DNA of 64,000 nt, taken from NCBI GenBank assembly GCA_965660875.1, contig CBFIBQ010000004.1, forward strand, positions 74,462-138,461. Reading direction: 5' to 3'. The notes under the pieces were generated by a model. It had not been told where the DNA came from. It did no database searches and was given only the letters and a program-made list of their open reading frames with translations. Both the position numbers and the translations under genes were made by a program. This document shows positions 42,746 through 52,953 of this stretch, in pieces. Origin of the DNA: UBA6770 sp965660875. Its GTDB lineage: Bacteria > Bacteroidota > Bacteroidia > Flavobacteriales_G > Salibacteraceae. Position 1 is the stretch's first letter, and each line of letters opens with the position of its first letter.

Positions 42746-42996
42746 TAGCTATTGCTTTCCTGTTGTTTTGTTCTTTTGAAAATACCCACCATTACTATGG
42801 CAAAACCTATAAGAACTACTGTAGGTGCAACGGTTATTCTTCGAGCACTAAATACTTCTGGGTTAAATACATTGGGATCTTCGGATCCACCACCAGCCAT
42901 AAGAAAGAAGCCGATAATTACCGTTACCAAACCCGCTACTAAAAATAGATAGTTGGTTTTATTAAATACAAATCCTTTTTCGTTTTCTTGAGTCAT
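42745..42996 (-). CDS. DUF3098 membrane protein
   Basis: 83 residues with two TM helices: NYLFLVAGLVTVIIGFFLM and TVAPTVVLIGFAIVMVGIF, joined by a GSEDPNVFNPEVFSARRITV loop that is the DUF3098 signature. Unknown function, but fixed in Bacteroidota between ftsX and uppP, implying a cell-envelope or division role. The gap to ftsX is 4 nt. Confidence 0.88.
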   Translation of the reverse strand: MTQENEKGFVFNKTNYLFLVAGLVTVIIGFFLMAGGGSEDPNVFNPEVFSARRITVAPTVVLIGFAIVMVGIFKRTKQQESNS

Positions 42997-43000
42997 AATT

Positions 43001-43879
43001 TTAGCTGTAAAGTTTGTCTGTTTTCATGCGCAAATATTTCCGCACGGCCAAACTGGTACTAATCCATGTTATTATTATTCCCAACAAAAGTACCATTCCA
43101 AACAGAGATGCAACCATTTCTACATCCTGAATTGCAAAAAGTTCAGGTAATTTTTGCTGCAAATAGAATAACAGTGCTATGAGTAAGGTAATGGAGACCA
43201 TGGCACCGTATATCCCATTTAAAATACCGCGCCAAATAAATGGACGTCGAATAAAGGCGGGAGTTGCTCCTACCAGCTGCATGGTTTTTATAATAAAGCG
43301 TTTAGAGTAGAGCGCTAATCGAATGCTGTTGTTAATTAAGGCAATGGCAATAATCAATAGCAGTAAACTAAAAACTACAATTACCATGGAGATATTTTTT
43401 ATGTTTTCGTTTACCAGTGAGACTAGGTCTTTTTGGTAAAAAACCTCCTTAATACGCGGGTTCTTCAGTAATTCTGTTTCAATCCAATTCAAACTATCGG
43501 GGTTGGCGTATTCTGCATTCAATCGCACTTCAATTGACGCCAATAGGGGGTTGTACCCCAAAAAATCGACAAAGTCTTCACCTAGGTCAGCGGTAAGTTC
43601 CTTTGCAGCGCGCTCTTTATCGATGTACTCGGTTGCCTTTACGTAATTCGCGGCATCCAACGACTTTTGAAACTTTACGATATCGACCTCTTTTACCTGA
43701 TCTTTTAAAATTACTGAAAAGCCAATGTTCTCCTTTACGTAGTTTGATACGCGTTTTGCTTGCAAGAGCATCATACCCAAAATACCCAGCATAAACAATA
43801 CTAAACTGATGCTTATGATTGCAGTAAAATATGAGGAGTTTAATCGTTTTTTTGAAAAGCGCTCTTCCGCTGTAGCCAT
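43001..43879 (-). CDS. ftsX: Cell-division ABC transporter permease FtsX
   Basis: About 292 residues from ATG 43879; in-frame codons upstream extend to 43915 but look unrelated. TM1 is at about 20-40 (AIISISLVLFMLGILGMMLL). A periplasmic domain follows, then three C-terminal TM helices with the conserved VGATPAFIRRPFIWRGI between them. With FtsE it controls peptidoglycan hydrolases at the septum; ftsE is not adjacent. First gene of ftsX-DUF3098-uppP-truB. Confidence 0.92.
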   Translation of the reverse strand: MATAEERFSKKRLNSSYFTAIISISLVLFMLGILGMMLLQAKRVSNYVKENIGFSVILKDQVKEVDIVKFQKSLDAANYVKATEYIDKERAAKELTADLGEDFVDFLGYNPLLASIEVRLNAEYANPDSLNWIETELLKNPRIKEVFYQKDLVSLVNENIKNISMVIVVFSLLLLIIAIALINNSIRLALYSKRFIIKTMQLVGATPAFIRRPFIWRGILNGIYGAMVSITLLIALLFYLQQKLPELFAIQDVEMVASLFGMVLLLGIIITWISTSLAVRKYLRMKTDKLYS

Positions 43880-43946
43880 GGGTTTTTCTGTTCCTGAGGC
43901 GACTAAAATAAGCATTTATTCTCGGGAGCTAAAGAGAGAGTAATGT

Positions 43947-43954
43947 TACTTTTG
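43947..43954 (+). promoter_or_regulatory. Promoter -7 element for leuS
   Basis: TACTTTTG matches TAnnTTTG, about 40 nt before the leuS start. No TTG at the ideal upstream spacing. Confidence 0.4.
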
Positions 43955-43993
43955 TACACTTTTTTGTAAATAAATTACCCTGAATATTTAGGC

Positions 43994-46573
43994 ATGAACG
44001 GATACGACTTTAGTACGATAGAAGCTAAGTGGAGAGCCCAATGGCAAAAAGATGCGGTGTATCGAGTAGAGAATAACTCAGATAAGCCAAAGTTCTATGT
44101 GTTGGATATGTTTCCCTACCCATCGGGTGCTGGGCTGCACGTAGGCCACCCATTGGGATATATAGCTTCAGATATTTATTCGAGATATAAAAGAGCCAAC
44201 GGGTTTAATGTGTTACACCCTATGGGTTACGATGCATTTGGTTTGCCCGCTGAGCAATACGCCATTCAAACGGGTCAACACCCGGCAAAAACTACCGAAG
44301 AAAACATTAATCGTTATCGAGAGCAGTTGGATTTAATAGGTTTCTCATACGATTGGAGCAGAGAGGTAAGAACCAGCGATCCGAAATACTACAAATGGAC
44401 CCAATGGATATTTATTCAATTATTCAATTCGTGGTTCAATTACGATACTCAAAAAGCAGAGAAAATTGAATCGTTGATTTCGATTTTTGAAAAGTCAGGA
44501 AACAAAGAAGTTAACGCCGCAAATGATGCGGAATTTGAGTTCACATCGGAGGAGTGGGGTGCATTTTCTGAGAAAAAACAACAAGAAATTTTATTGGATT
44601 ATCGCTTGACCTATATTTCAAATAGTGTGGTAAACTGGTGCCCAGCTTTGGGAACAGTGCTAGCTAATGATGAAATAAAAGACGGTGTTTCTGAGCGAGG
44701 CGGTCACCCAGTGGAGCAAAGAAAAATGCGTCAGTGGTCCATGCGCATATCTGCCTACGCAGAACGTTTGCTGCAAGGTTTGGATAAGCTAGATTGGACA
44801 GATTCGCTGAAAGAAATACAACGCAACTGGATCGGAAAAAGTGTGGGTGCAGCGGTAGATTTCAACGTTGCCGATTCGGAACACCAATTGGAAATATTTA
44901 CTACTAGACCCGATACTATTTTCGGTGCAACCTTTATGGTGATTGCACCAGAACACGACTTGGTGGCTGACTTAACAAGCGAGGAGCAAAAATCAGCGGT
45001 AGACGAGTATATCACACAAGCAAAAGCTAAAACGGAGCGCGATAGAATGTCTGATGTGAAAAACATTACCGGCGTTTTTACAGGTAGTTACGTAGAGCAT
45101 CCGTTTTCTGGTGAAAAGCTACCCATTTGGATTGCCGATTATGTATTGGCTGGATACGGCACCGGAGCAGTAATGGCAGTTCCCAGCGGTGACCAGCGCG
45201 ATTGGGATTTTGCCAATCATTTTGGGTTACCGATTCCTGCAGTAATCGAAGGTTCGGATGTTTCCAAAGGGGCGAATGAAGACAAGGGCGGAAAATTGAT
45301 TAACTCGGACTTTTTGAACGGCATGAAGGTTAAAGATGCCATTAAAAAAATGCTGTTCGAATTGGAATCTAAAGGAATAGGTGAGAAGCAAGTCAACTAC
45401 CGAATGCGCGATGCGGTATTCAGTCGTCAGCGGTATTGGGGCGAGCCAGTTCCCATGTATTTTAAAGACGGAGTGCCTTATCCGGTTGCTGAAAAAGATT
45501 TGCCCATTGTGTTGCCAGAAGTGGATAGATATTTACCGACCGAAGACGGAGACCCGCCATTGGGGAACGCAAAAGATTTTAATTACATGCCAGAAGGAGA
45601 GGGCAATGCTTATCCATTAGAATTGAACACCATGCCGGGTTGGGCAGGTAGCTCGTGGTATTTTATGCGTTATATGGATTCGCAAAACGAATCTGAATTC
45701 GTATCGAAAGAGGCAGTTGATTATTGGCAAAATGTAGATGTCTATTTGGGCGGAGCAGAGCATGCTACCGGTCATTTATTGTATTTCCGCTTTTGGACCA
45801 AGGTGCTGCACGATTTGGGGCTAGTGCCATTTGATGAACCGGCTAAAAAGCTGATCAACCAAGGTATGATACAGGCGGAAGATGGGCAGAAGATGAGCAA
45901 ACGCTATGGAAATGTGGTAAACCCGGACGATGTTATTGATGAGTTTGGGGCAGACACTTTGCGCTTGCACGAAATGTTTTTAGGTCCAATAGAACAGCAT
46001 AAACCCTGGAATACCAAAGGAATAGAAGGTGTACATCGTTTCTTGAAAAAGTTGTGGAGACTGTTGCACGATAACGAAGGAAATTTTGTCATTTTTGAGG
46101 GTGAGCCTTCTAAGGACGAATTAAAAACCTTGCACAAAACCATAAAGAAAGTAAGTGATGACAACGAACGTTTTTCATTCAACACGGTGGTATCCACTTT
46201 TATGATAGCGGTAAATGAGTTATCGGATATGAAATGCAATAAGCGTTCTATAATCGAGCCGCTATTGGTGCTGATGCATCCTCATACGCCATACATAACA
46301 GAAGAAATTTGGTCGAAGCTGGGACATGAAAAAAGTATCGTATTTGCCGAATGGCCAGAATTCGACAAAAGCCATTTGATTGAAAGCAGCTACGCTTATC
46401 CGGTTTCATTCAATGGTAAAATGCGCTTTAAAATGGAATTGCCCTTAGAAATTGGAAAAGATGAAATTGAAAAGACGGTGTTAGCTTCCGAAAACGCGGC
46501 TAAATATTTAGAGGGAAAGACACCCAAGAAGGTGATTGTTGTTCCAGGAAAAATCGTCAATATCGTACTCTAA
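43994..46573 (+). CDS. leuS: Leucyl-tRNA synthetase
   Basis: 859 residues, class I synthetase. The HIGH-like signature is PYPSGAGLHVGHPLGY near residues 38-53 and the KMSKS-type motif is GQKMSKRYGNVVNPDD near 635. The CP1 editing domain (TRPDTIFGATFM, GTGAVMAVPSGDQRDWDF) is complete, so mischarged tRNA can be hydrolysed. Domain order and length fit the bacterial type. It is transcribed away from ftsX and followed by hairpin repeats. Confidence 0.97.
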   Translation: MNGYDFSTIEAKWRAQWQKDAVYRVENNSDKPKFYVLDMFPYPSGAGLHVGHPLGYIASDIYSRYKRANGFNVLHPMGYDAFGLPAEQYAIQTGQHPAKTTEENINRYREQLDLIGFSYDWSREVRTSDPKYYKWTQWIFIQLFNSWFNYDTQKAEKIESLISIFEKSGNKEVNAANDAEFEFTSEEWGAFSEKKQQEILLDYRLTYISNSVVNWCPALGTVLANDEIKDGVSERGGHPVEQRKMRQWSMRISAYAERLLQGLDKLDWTDSLKEIQRNWIGKSVGAAVDFNVADSEHQLEIFTTRPDTIFGATFMVIAPEHDLVADLTSEEQKSAVDEYITQAKAKTERDRMSDVKNITGVFTGSYVEHPFSGEKLPIWIADYVLAGYGTGAVMAVPSGDQRDWDFANHFGLPIPAVIEGSDVSKGANEDKGGKLINSDFLNGMKVKDAIKKMLFELESKGIGEKQVNYRMRDAVFSRQRYWGEPVPMYFKDGVPYPVAEKDLPIVLPEVDRYLPTEDGDPPLGNAKDFNYMPEGEGNAYPLELNTMPGWAGSSWYFMRYMDSQNESEFVSKEAVDYWQNVDVYLGGAEHATGHLLYFRFWTKVLHDLGLVPFDEPAKKLINQGMIQAEDGQKMSKRYGNVVNPDDVIDEFGADTLRLHEMFLGPIEQHKPWNTKGIEGVHRFLKKLWRLLHDNEGNFVIFEGEPSKDELKTLHKTIKKVSDDNERFSFNTVVSTFMIAVNELSDMKCNKRSIIEPLLVLMHPHTPYITEEIWSKLGHEKSIVFAEWPEFDKSHLIESSYAYPVSFNGKMRFKMELPLEIGKDEIEKTVLASENAAKYLEGKTPKKVIVVPGKIVNIVL

Positions 46574-46599
46574 TTTTTACTATTAAAAAAATCAAGAAC

Positions 46600-46679
46600 C
46601 CTCCCCTTCATCCCCTCCCGATGGAGGGGAGTCAATCCTTCCCGTTTGGGAAGGTGTCGAGGCACGAGACGGAAAGGGT
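46600..46679. repeat. Stacked intergenic hairpins after leuS
   Basis: Two strong hairpins in a row: TCCCCTCC-CGAT-GGAGGGGA (46611-46630) and CCTTCCC-GTTT-GGGAAGG (46637-46654). They are enclosed by a weak outer pairing of ACCCTCCCC with GGAAAGGGT. No T run follows, so it is not a simple terminator. It resembles the REP/BIME-like intergenic repeats of Bacteroidota. Confidence 0.6.
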
Positions 46680-46706
46680 AAAAGCTCTTAAGATTAAGCA
46701 TTATAC

Positions 46707-48683
46707 ATGAAAAAACTACTCGTACTTATACTAATAAGCTGTTCATTAATGTCTTTTGCGCAAGAGGCAGACACTACTATAGAGATTAAAAGCTTTACGG
46801 TTCAAGGGGTTCGTCAAAACGATTCCATTCAGAACCAGCCTTCAAATCCATACATAATTGGAAAAGAGGAGGTACAAAACACAGCAGTTCAATCTAGCTC
46901 TGACTTATTGGATAACGCCGTGGGTGTTGATATTCGTAGTAGAAGTGGCTTAGGGGTGCAAAGTGATTTGAGTATTCGTGGAGGTACTTACGACCAGTCT
47001 TTGTTGATGATAGATGGAGTAAAGTTGTCTGACCCTCAAACGGGACATCATATGATGAATGCCCCTTTATTTATCGACCAAGTGGAGCGTGTTGAGCAAA
47101 TTAATAACGGAGGCTCTCGATGGTTTGGACCTTATGCTTTCAGTGGAGCAGTAAACTTAATTACCAAACGCGCCGACTCTAATAATTTGCAATTGCGCTT
47201 AACTGGGGGTGAATACGGGTATTTAGACGCAGGAATATCGGGTTCTGGTGTAACAGAGAACACGAGTACCACGGTGAGTTTAAATCGTCGCCAGAGCTTT
47301 GGTTACATCAGTAATACGGATTTTGAAATGAACAACCTGTTTGTGAGTTCCAACGTGGACGTTAAGAATATGACCTTTAAGTTTAATGGAGGAATTACGA
47401 ATAAGGAGTTTGGAGCTCAGAATTTTTATACGGCTAATTTCCCGAGTCAGTTCGAAGCAACTAGAACCTATTTTGCTTCGCTGCAGACAACCTTAGATTT
47501 CGGTAAACTAAAAGTTACCCCAAGGGCTTATTACCGAAGACATTACGATCGCTTTGAACTGTTTAGAGAAGGCGATAATTGGTACGAACAACGTGGTGAT
47601 TTTTTGGTAATGGATAGAACTCAAGATACGGTACCGGGGTGGTACGGTGGTCCAAATTACCACAGAAATGAGGTACGCGCAGGAGAGATTAACTTGGCCT
47701 ATACTTCAAAATTTGGCAAGACCTATATTGGAGGAGAATACCGACACGAACTGGTTTGGAGTAACAACCTAGGAGAGCCATCTGATACTGTTGAAGATTT
47801 TGGCGGAGCAGTATACAATAGAGCGGCGGATAGAGAAAATACCAGTTTATTTTTTGAGCATAATGTCCGTATTAAAAAGTTTAGGATATCTGCCGGATTG
47901 TTGGCAAACTTTCATTCCGACTACGGAAACGACGTTTTTCCTGGCGCGGATGTAAGCTATGAAATCACTAAAAAGCTCAATGTGTTCGCAGGCGTGAATC
48001 GCAACATGCGTTTTCCAACTTATACCGATTTGTACTACAATTTAGGTGGTGCTGTGGGTAGCATTGACTTAAAGCCAGAAGAATCACAGAATTATCAATT
48101 GGGATTTAAATATGGAAATGCTTGGTTTAATGGTAGCGTTACAGGGTTTTATCGTCAGGGTCAAAACTTAATTGATTGGGTGCGCATGAATGGTTCCATG
48201 GTGACTGAAGCGGCCAATTTAACCGCCGTAAATTTTATTGGGGTGGAGACAGAAGGTCGGCTGAATTTAAAGGAATTGTATCAATCGAAAGACGCATTTC
48301 TTCAAGGTTTAACTGTTCGTTATACGGGAATGTCTGCCGATCAATCTAGCGAGGGATTCGAATCAAATTACGTATTGGATTACTTGAAACATAAGTTATT
48401 TGTAGGGGTTGATCATTCGCTAACAGGAAGGTTAAACATGTCGTGGAATGTGAAATACCAATACCGAGAAGGGGGCTATTTCAGTGGGGCTTCTGAGGTT
48501 CCTTTTGGTGGATATACCTTGGTTGATGTTCGTTTGTATCAGCAAACCAGAGTTGCCTATTGGTTTATTGAAGTAGCCAATATGTTTAACCAACAATACG
48601 AAGACATCGGTTTTGTTGTGCAGCCGGGTCGTTGGATAAGAGCTGGCGTTAAGTATACTATCGGGCTTAAGAAAAAAGGGTAA
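46707..48683 (+). CDS. TonB-dependent receptor (BtuB-like)
   Basis: 658 residues. A signal peptide ends near SLMSFAQ. There is no CarboxypepD-like N-domain. The plug domain is at about 45-150, with SSSDLLDNAVGVDIRSRSG and LSIRGGTYDQSLLMIDGVKL, followed by a 22-strand-type barrel ending GVKYTIGL. The short form and plug wording resemble the cobalamin/siderophore class. No riboswitch was recognised upstream, and the substrate is undetermined. The next gene is convergent. Confidence 0.9.
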   Translation: MKKLLVLILISCSLMSFAQEADTTIEIKSFTVQGVRQNDSIQNQPSNPYIIGKEEVQNTAVQSSSDLLDNAVGVDIRSRSGLGVQSDLSIRGGTYDQSLLMIDGVKLSDPQTGHHMMNAPLFIDQVERVEQINNGGSRWFGPYAFSGAVNLITKRADSNNLQLRLTGGEYGYLDAGISGSGVTENTSTTVSLNRRQSFGYISNTDFEMNNLFVSSNVDVKNMTFKFNGGITNKEFGAQNFYTANFPSQFEATRTYFASLQTTLDFGKLKVTPRAYYRRHYDRFELFREGDNWYEQRGDFLVMDRTQDTVPGWYGGPNYHRNEVRAGEINLAYTSKFGKTYIGGEYRHELVWSNNLGEPSDTVEDFGGAVYNRAADRENTSLFFEHNVRIKKFRISAGLLANFHSDYGNDVFPGADVSYEITKKLNVFAGVNRNMRFPTYTDLYYNLGGAVGSIDLKPEESQNYQLGFKYGNAWFNGSVTGFYRQGQNLIDWVRMNGSMVTEAANLTAVNFIGVETEGRLNLKELYQSKDAFLQGLTVRYTGMSADQSSEGFESNYVLDYLKHKLFVGVDHSLTGRLNMSWNVKYQYREGGYFSGASEVPFGGYTLVDVRLYQQTRVAYWFIEVANMFNQQYEDIGFVVQPGRWIRAGVKYTIGLKKKG

Positions 48684-49340
48684 TTAAATTTTCTTTCCGG
48701 TAAAACGTATTTGCCAAGGAATGTCTTCAAGGTTAGGGTCTGTGCCGCTTAAGGTAAAAGTTAGGGAGCCTGATGCATGAGAATAACTTCCCGTTACACG
48801 TGTCAAGTTTTGTAATCTTTCGGGATCAATTTTGTTTAATTCGGTAAATGTTAATTGAGCGTTTGTTCCAACTGGTCGAGTCTCGAATGAACCGCGCGGA
48901 ATATAGAGTACCATTTCTTTTAAACTTAAGGCTACCACATTGCAACCACCCGAGTATTCGTTGTTATATATTGTATCGGTTGGGTAAGTTTCGACATAGG
49001 TGCCTTGAAAGTCTCCATTTACCAGGTCGGTTAAGGGAACCCTTACCAAGTTTATCGTTCTTACCAATTCGTCCTCATCTTTTTCCCCCTTTACTTTTAG
49101 AGCGACTTGATACTTTCCTACTTCTGCATAGCTGTGCTCTGGGCTGGGTTCGTCGGAGCTATTGCCATCGCCAAATTTGTATTCGTACTCTTTTGCGTTT
49201 TGAGAACAATCTTTGAACTTAAGCGGTGTATTAATTTCAAGTATACCATCTGGCTTAACAAAACATGCAACCGGCCCTTGCTTATTGCAACTAGTGGCAA
49301 GTATTAGTGCGGAAATGGAATAAAGAATAGCCTTAAACAT
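48684..49340 (-). CDS. PKD-domain lipoprotein
   Basis: About 218 residues from ATG 49340. The lipobox is ATSC. A PKD domain covers about 20-95 (YEYKFGDGNSSDEPSPEHSY, YQVALKVKG). A C-terminal beta-rich domain follows (SYSHASGSLTFTLSG). Probably an outer-membrane-anchored surface protein; ligand unknown. It ends against the TonB receptor gene. Confidence 0.8.
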   Translation of the reverse strand: MFKAILYSISALILATSCNKQGPVACFVKPDGILEINTPLKFKDCSQNAKEYEYKFGDGNSSDEPSPEHSYAEVGKYQVALKVKGEKDEDELVRTINLVRVPLTDLVNGDFQGTYVETYPTDTIYNNEYSGGCNVVALSLKEMVLYIPRGSFETRPVGTNAQLTFTELNKIDPERLQNLTRVTGSYSHASGSLTFTLSGTDPNLEDIPWQIRFTGKKI

Positions 49341-49407
49341 CGGGATAAAATTAGCCATAAAAAAAGGGAAGTTTCCTTCCCTTTTCTATTCTTAAGATTT
49401 TAGGTAA

Positions 49408-51525
49408 TTAAAAGAATTTAGCGCGATTATCTTTGATATTCGCTTTTTCTTTTAACGCTTCGAATACTTCGATATCTACTCGATTGCCGTAATTTCTTTT
49501 GATTTGATCTTGAACAAAAGTTAAGTCATTGGATGCTGGAGCTTCACTAATTTGGTCTACGCGAATGACGTACACCCCGTTTTCTCCAACTATGGCTTCA
49601 GAAACCGCACCTTGAGGCAAACCAAAAGCTTTACCCAATACTTCGTTTTCGGGTCCTATTCCAGTTATAGAGAACATATTAAAAGCAATATCATTTGCAG
49701 TTTGTGGTTCTTTTTTCAAGTTGCTGGCTGCCTCTTCAATGGTTTCGAAAGATCCTAAACTGGATAAAATAATTTCCGATTTCTTTTCGTTTATGACTTT
49801 TTCTCTTACCAACTCTTTAACTTCGGATAAAGGCAAAATGCCTTCTTCCTTGATACTCGTTACAGCAGCTACTACAAACTGATTGCCCATTTCAAATGGT
49901 TCAGATACTTTGCCCACTTCGTTTTCGTATACCCAGCGCACTACTGTACGAGGGTTTTCTATACTACCCAAGGTTTTATCTCCTTGCTTAATGGTTGAGT
50001 ATTCGAAATTTTCAATGCGATCATCTGATGCTAATGCTTCGTTAAATGCAGTTAGATTATCGTTGTTTATTGAAAAGGCACTCGCCAAGTTATATGCTTC
50101 GTCAAATGTTTCTTTGCTCGGTTCAACCGATCGAACAACGTTTGCGATTTGCACTTTTTCTTTTTCTTCAGTTTTATCAATTATGTTGATAATATGAATT
50201 CCAAATTGAGTCGTTACGATGACGTGGTCTCCTTTTTTGGTACTATTAGCAAAACAGATATCGTTAAATTCTGCAACCATTTTACCTTGAGTAAACCACT
50301 CTAAATTACCACCGTTTTGGGCAGAGCCAAAGTCTTCAGAATACTCAGTAGCCATTTCAGCAAAGTCTGCTCCAGCTTCTAGCGCTGTTTTAATGCTGTC
50401 TGCTTTAGTTTGAAGTTTAGCCGTGTCTGATTCAGGTTTTAGAGTCAATAAAATGTGACGTGCATTTACCGAATCCGCTACATATCGAACTCCAGTTTTC
50501 TTTGTGATATTGAAGCTGTTCTGTAATAAATAAGGTCCAAATACAGAGCCAATTGGAGCTGTGAACATCATAGAGTCAATTTCGGCAGGTAACTCATTGG
50601 GTCCTATCAATCGAAACGAACGCTGAGGGTCGTCAGAGTTTTGATAAACAAATAAGGTGTCGTTTTCTGCATTTCTAAAACCCTCTAGTTGATTGACCAA
50701 TTCCAATCGTGCGTCTTCATAATCTTTTGGAGAAGGCTCTACTGAAAATATTGCAACTTTAGCACCTCTCATGGTTTCTTCTTGCTTGTATGCACTTTCG
50801 TTTTTGTGGCTGTTATAATAGTTTTTTAAATCACTTTCTTCAACGGTTACCTCTTCATCTGAAATCTCGTTATAACTTTTTCCCGTCCAAGTAAGGTTAA
50901 TTCGCTGATTTTCTTCTACGTTTTGAACCTTGGCATCGAAGCTTGTACCGTTCAAACCTTCTTTGATTAACTCAGTATATTTTGTAGAAAGAGCGTCTAT
51001 TCGAATCGCGTCTTCTATTGGCAGCCAGGATTCTGCTTGTTCGCTATTCATTACATTTTTTATGTACAACAGCACTTTGTTATTGTCCAATCTACCCGTT
51101 GCAGGATTCTGAAACTGCTCGTAAACTCTACCTGTTTGAGGATTCGTAAAAAACTGAACTAGTACTTTGTTTTGCTCGTTGTTTTTGATTTGGTCAAATA
51201 GCTCTTCTGGTGCAATCGAAAGCCCTAAACTTTCGTATTCCTTGAACAAAACATATTGTTGAATAAACTTATTCCATGCCTGATTTCTTACGTTTTCCAT
51301 TTGGTCAGAACTCATTGACTGGTCTCCAACAATAGAACGAACCATTGCATCAAAATCTGCGTAGTCAATCTCTTCACCAGCTATTTCGCCTACAGTTGTG
51401 TCTTGCTTGTTGAGCAACTGGGTGTTTCCGCTGAGCAGATCACCACCGACAAATAATACCATAGCTACACCAATTGTACCTATTAACAGTCCTGAACGCT
51501 TTCGTATGCTATTTATAACAGCCAT
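49408..51525 (-). CDS. SurA/PpiD-type peptidyl-prolyl isomerase chaperone
   Basis: 705 residues. One N-terminal TM/signal anchor (SGLLIGTIGVAMVLFVGGDLL) near 12-32 is followed by a SurA-N-like helical domain, a central parvulin rotamase domain (VNARHILLTLKP...DFGSAQNGGNLEWFTQGKMV, about 355-455) and a further C-terminal parvulin-like region. This is the PpiD layout, an inner-membrane-anchored periplasmic foldase for outer-membrane proteins. It follows the CorC-like gene on the same strand. Confidence 0.9.
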   Translation of the reverse strand: MAVINSIRKRSGLLIGTIGVAMVLFVGGDLLSGNTQLLNKQDTTVGEIAGEEIDYADFDAMVRSIVGDQSMSSDQMENVRNQAWNKFIQQYVLFKEYESLGLSIAPEELFDQIKNNEQNKVLVQFFTNPQTGRVYEQFQNPATGRLDNNKVLLYIKNVMNSEQAESWLPIEDAIRIDALSTKYTELIKEGLNGTSFDAKVQNVEENQRINLTWTGKSYNEISDEEVTVEESDLKNYYNSHKNESAYKQEETMRGAKVAIFSVEPSPKDYEDARLELVNQLEGFRNAENDTLFVYQNSDDPQRSFRLIGPNELPAEIDSMMFTAPIGSVFGPYLLQNSFNITKKTGVRYVADSVNARHILLTLKPESDTAKLQTKADSIKTALEAGADFAEMATEYSEDFGSAQNGGNLEWFTQGKMVAEFNDICFANSTKKGDHVIVTTQFGIHIINIIDKTEEKEKVQIANVVRSVEPSKETFDEAYNLASAFSINNDNLTAFNEALASDDRIENFEYSTIKQGDKTLGSIENPRTVVRWVYENEVGKVSEPFEMGNQFVVAAVTSIKEEGILPLSEVKELVREKVINEKKSEIILSSLGSFETIEEAASNLKKEPQTANDIAFNMFSITGIGPENEVLGKAFGLPQGAVSEAIVGENGVYVIRVDQISEAPASNDLTFVQDQIKRNYGNRVDIEVFEALKEKANIKDNRAKFF

Positions 51526-51643
51526 TGTCTAAATCTCTTAAAATTTGGGTTGCGAATATACAATCAATAATGGTTAAAGAAAAATTATAGAAATAATCGT
51601 AAGTAAATGAAATAAAGGAAGTTACACTGCTCTATAATGGTGG

Positions 51644-52912
51644 CTAAATATCAGATTCCTCAATTTTTACTTGAATTAGGTCAATTTTATTTTCTTCAAC
51701 TGCAAGAATTTCAAACTTATACGGCTCTATTACCACAATTTCACCTTGCTCTGGAATGCTTTCAAATTTGCTAATTACAAGACCTCCTAATGTTTCGTAG
51801 TCCTCGCCTTCAGGTAAGGACAGTTGATAGGTTTCATTGAGGTAATCCACTTCAAGTCGCGCACTAAATTGAAAGCAATTTTCATTAATTACTTGTTCGG
51901 TATACTCCTCTTTATCGTGCTCATCTTCTATTTCACCAACAATTTCTTCAATAATATCCTCTGTACTCAAAATGCCTGCAGTACCTCCAAATTCATCGAG
52001 TACTACAGCAATACTTCTTTTGTTCTTTATAAGCACCGACATAGCTTCATTGGCGGTCATTGCTTCTGGAATTAAGGAAACTGGTAACAGGATATTTTTT
52101 ATGGTTTTCGGTTTTTTAAGCAATTCAAAGGAGTGAACATAGCCAATAATATTGTCTATATCTTCTCGGTAAATCAGTATTTTACTAAGGCCAGTTTCTA
52201 ACAGCGTGTTTTTTAGTTTCTCGATGCTTTCATTTTCTTCTAAGGCTACCACCTCGGTACGCGGCACCATACATTCTCGGACCCTGATTTCTGAAAAATC
52301 CAAAGCATTTTGAAAAATTTGAACCTCATTCTCCAGTTCCTCTTTATTCATTACTGAGTCAGTAGCTTCTTTTACAAAGTGATCCAAATCGACTTTTCCG
52401 AAGCTTACTTCCAGTTCACTCACTTCTTGCTTCAGTATATTTTTTATGATCCAGTTCGAACAGAAGGTAATGAAGCGAACGGGCACATAAAGTAAAATGT
52501 AAAAAAGTACTGTTGGCAAGGCAAAGAAACTCAGCGTTTTGTTGGGGTCAATTCGAAACAAAACTTTTGGCAAAAACTCAGCTGTAACTAAGATTAGTAA
52601 GGTTGATATTATGGTTTGAAGCAAAAAAACTACGAATGAAGTACTGATAATCATACTCAATGGAGGTTCCAATATAAGCGCTATGGAAATTCCATAAATG
52701 ACCAGTGAAATGTTATTTCCAACCAACATGGTGGAAATAAACGAACCTTGATTTTTTAAGAAAAAAGAATAGACCCGTGCTGACAACAAGCCGCGTTTCT
52801 TTTCAAGTTCAATTTTTAATTTATTGGCGGACACAAATGCTATTTCCATTCCCGAGAAGAAGGCAGAAAAAACAAGCGTCAAAAAGACAATTAACCAGGG
52901 GTTACTTTCCAT
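51644..52912 (-). CDS. CNNM/CorC-family transporter (hemolysin-like, GldE-like)
   Basis: 422 residues. The DUF21 membrane domain has about four TM helices (residues 1-165) with a FSGMEIAFVSANK start. Two CBS domains (about 205-320, with VRECMVPRTEVVALEENESI and DEFGGTAGILSTEDIIEEIVGE) follow, then a CorC/HlyC C-terminal domain. Family members move Mg2+ or other cations. The Bacteroidota paralogue GldE of gliding motility has the same structure; the choice between them is open. In the coaX-to-PpiD cluster. Confidence 0.88.
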   Translation of the reverse strand: MESNPWLIVFLTLVFSAFFSGMEIAFVSANKLKIELEKKRGLLSARVYSFFLKNQGSFISTMLVGNNISLVIYGISIALILEPPLSMIISTSFVVFLLQTIISTLLILVTAEFLPKVLFRIDPNKTLSFFALPTVLFYILLYVPVRFITFCSNWIIKNILKQEVSELEVSFGKVDLDHFVKEATDSVMNKEELENEVQIFQNALDFSEIRVRECMVPRTEVVALEENESIEKLKNTLLETGLSKILIYREDIDNIIGYVHSFELLKKPKTIKNILLPVSLIPEAMTANEAMSVLIKNKRSIAVVLDEFGGTAGILSTEDIIEEIVGEIEDEHDKEEYTEQVINENCFQFSARLEVDYLNETYQLSLPEGEDYETLGGLVISKFESIPEQGEIVVIEPYKFEILAVEENKIDLIQVKIEESDI

Positions 52913-52953
52913 TAAAATTGAAAACTTTTTCGAAGATAAGAAATACCTCGAAA

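Noticed and set aside
46655..46690. Cobalamin riboswitch before the BtuB-like receptor
   Set aside because: No B12-box-like conserved segment seen; the hairpins there are simple repeats.
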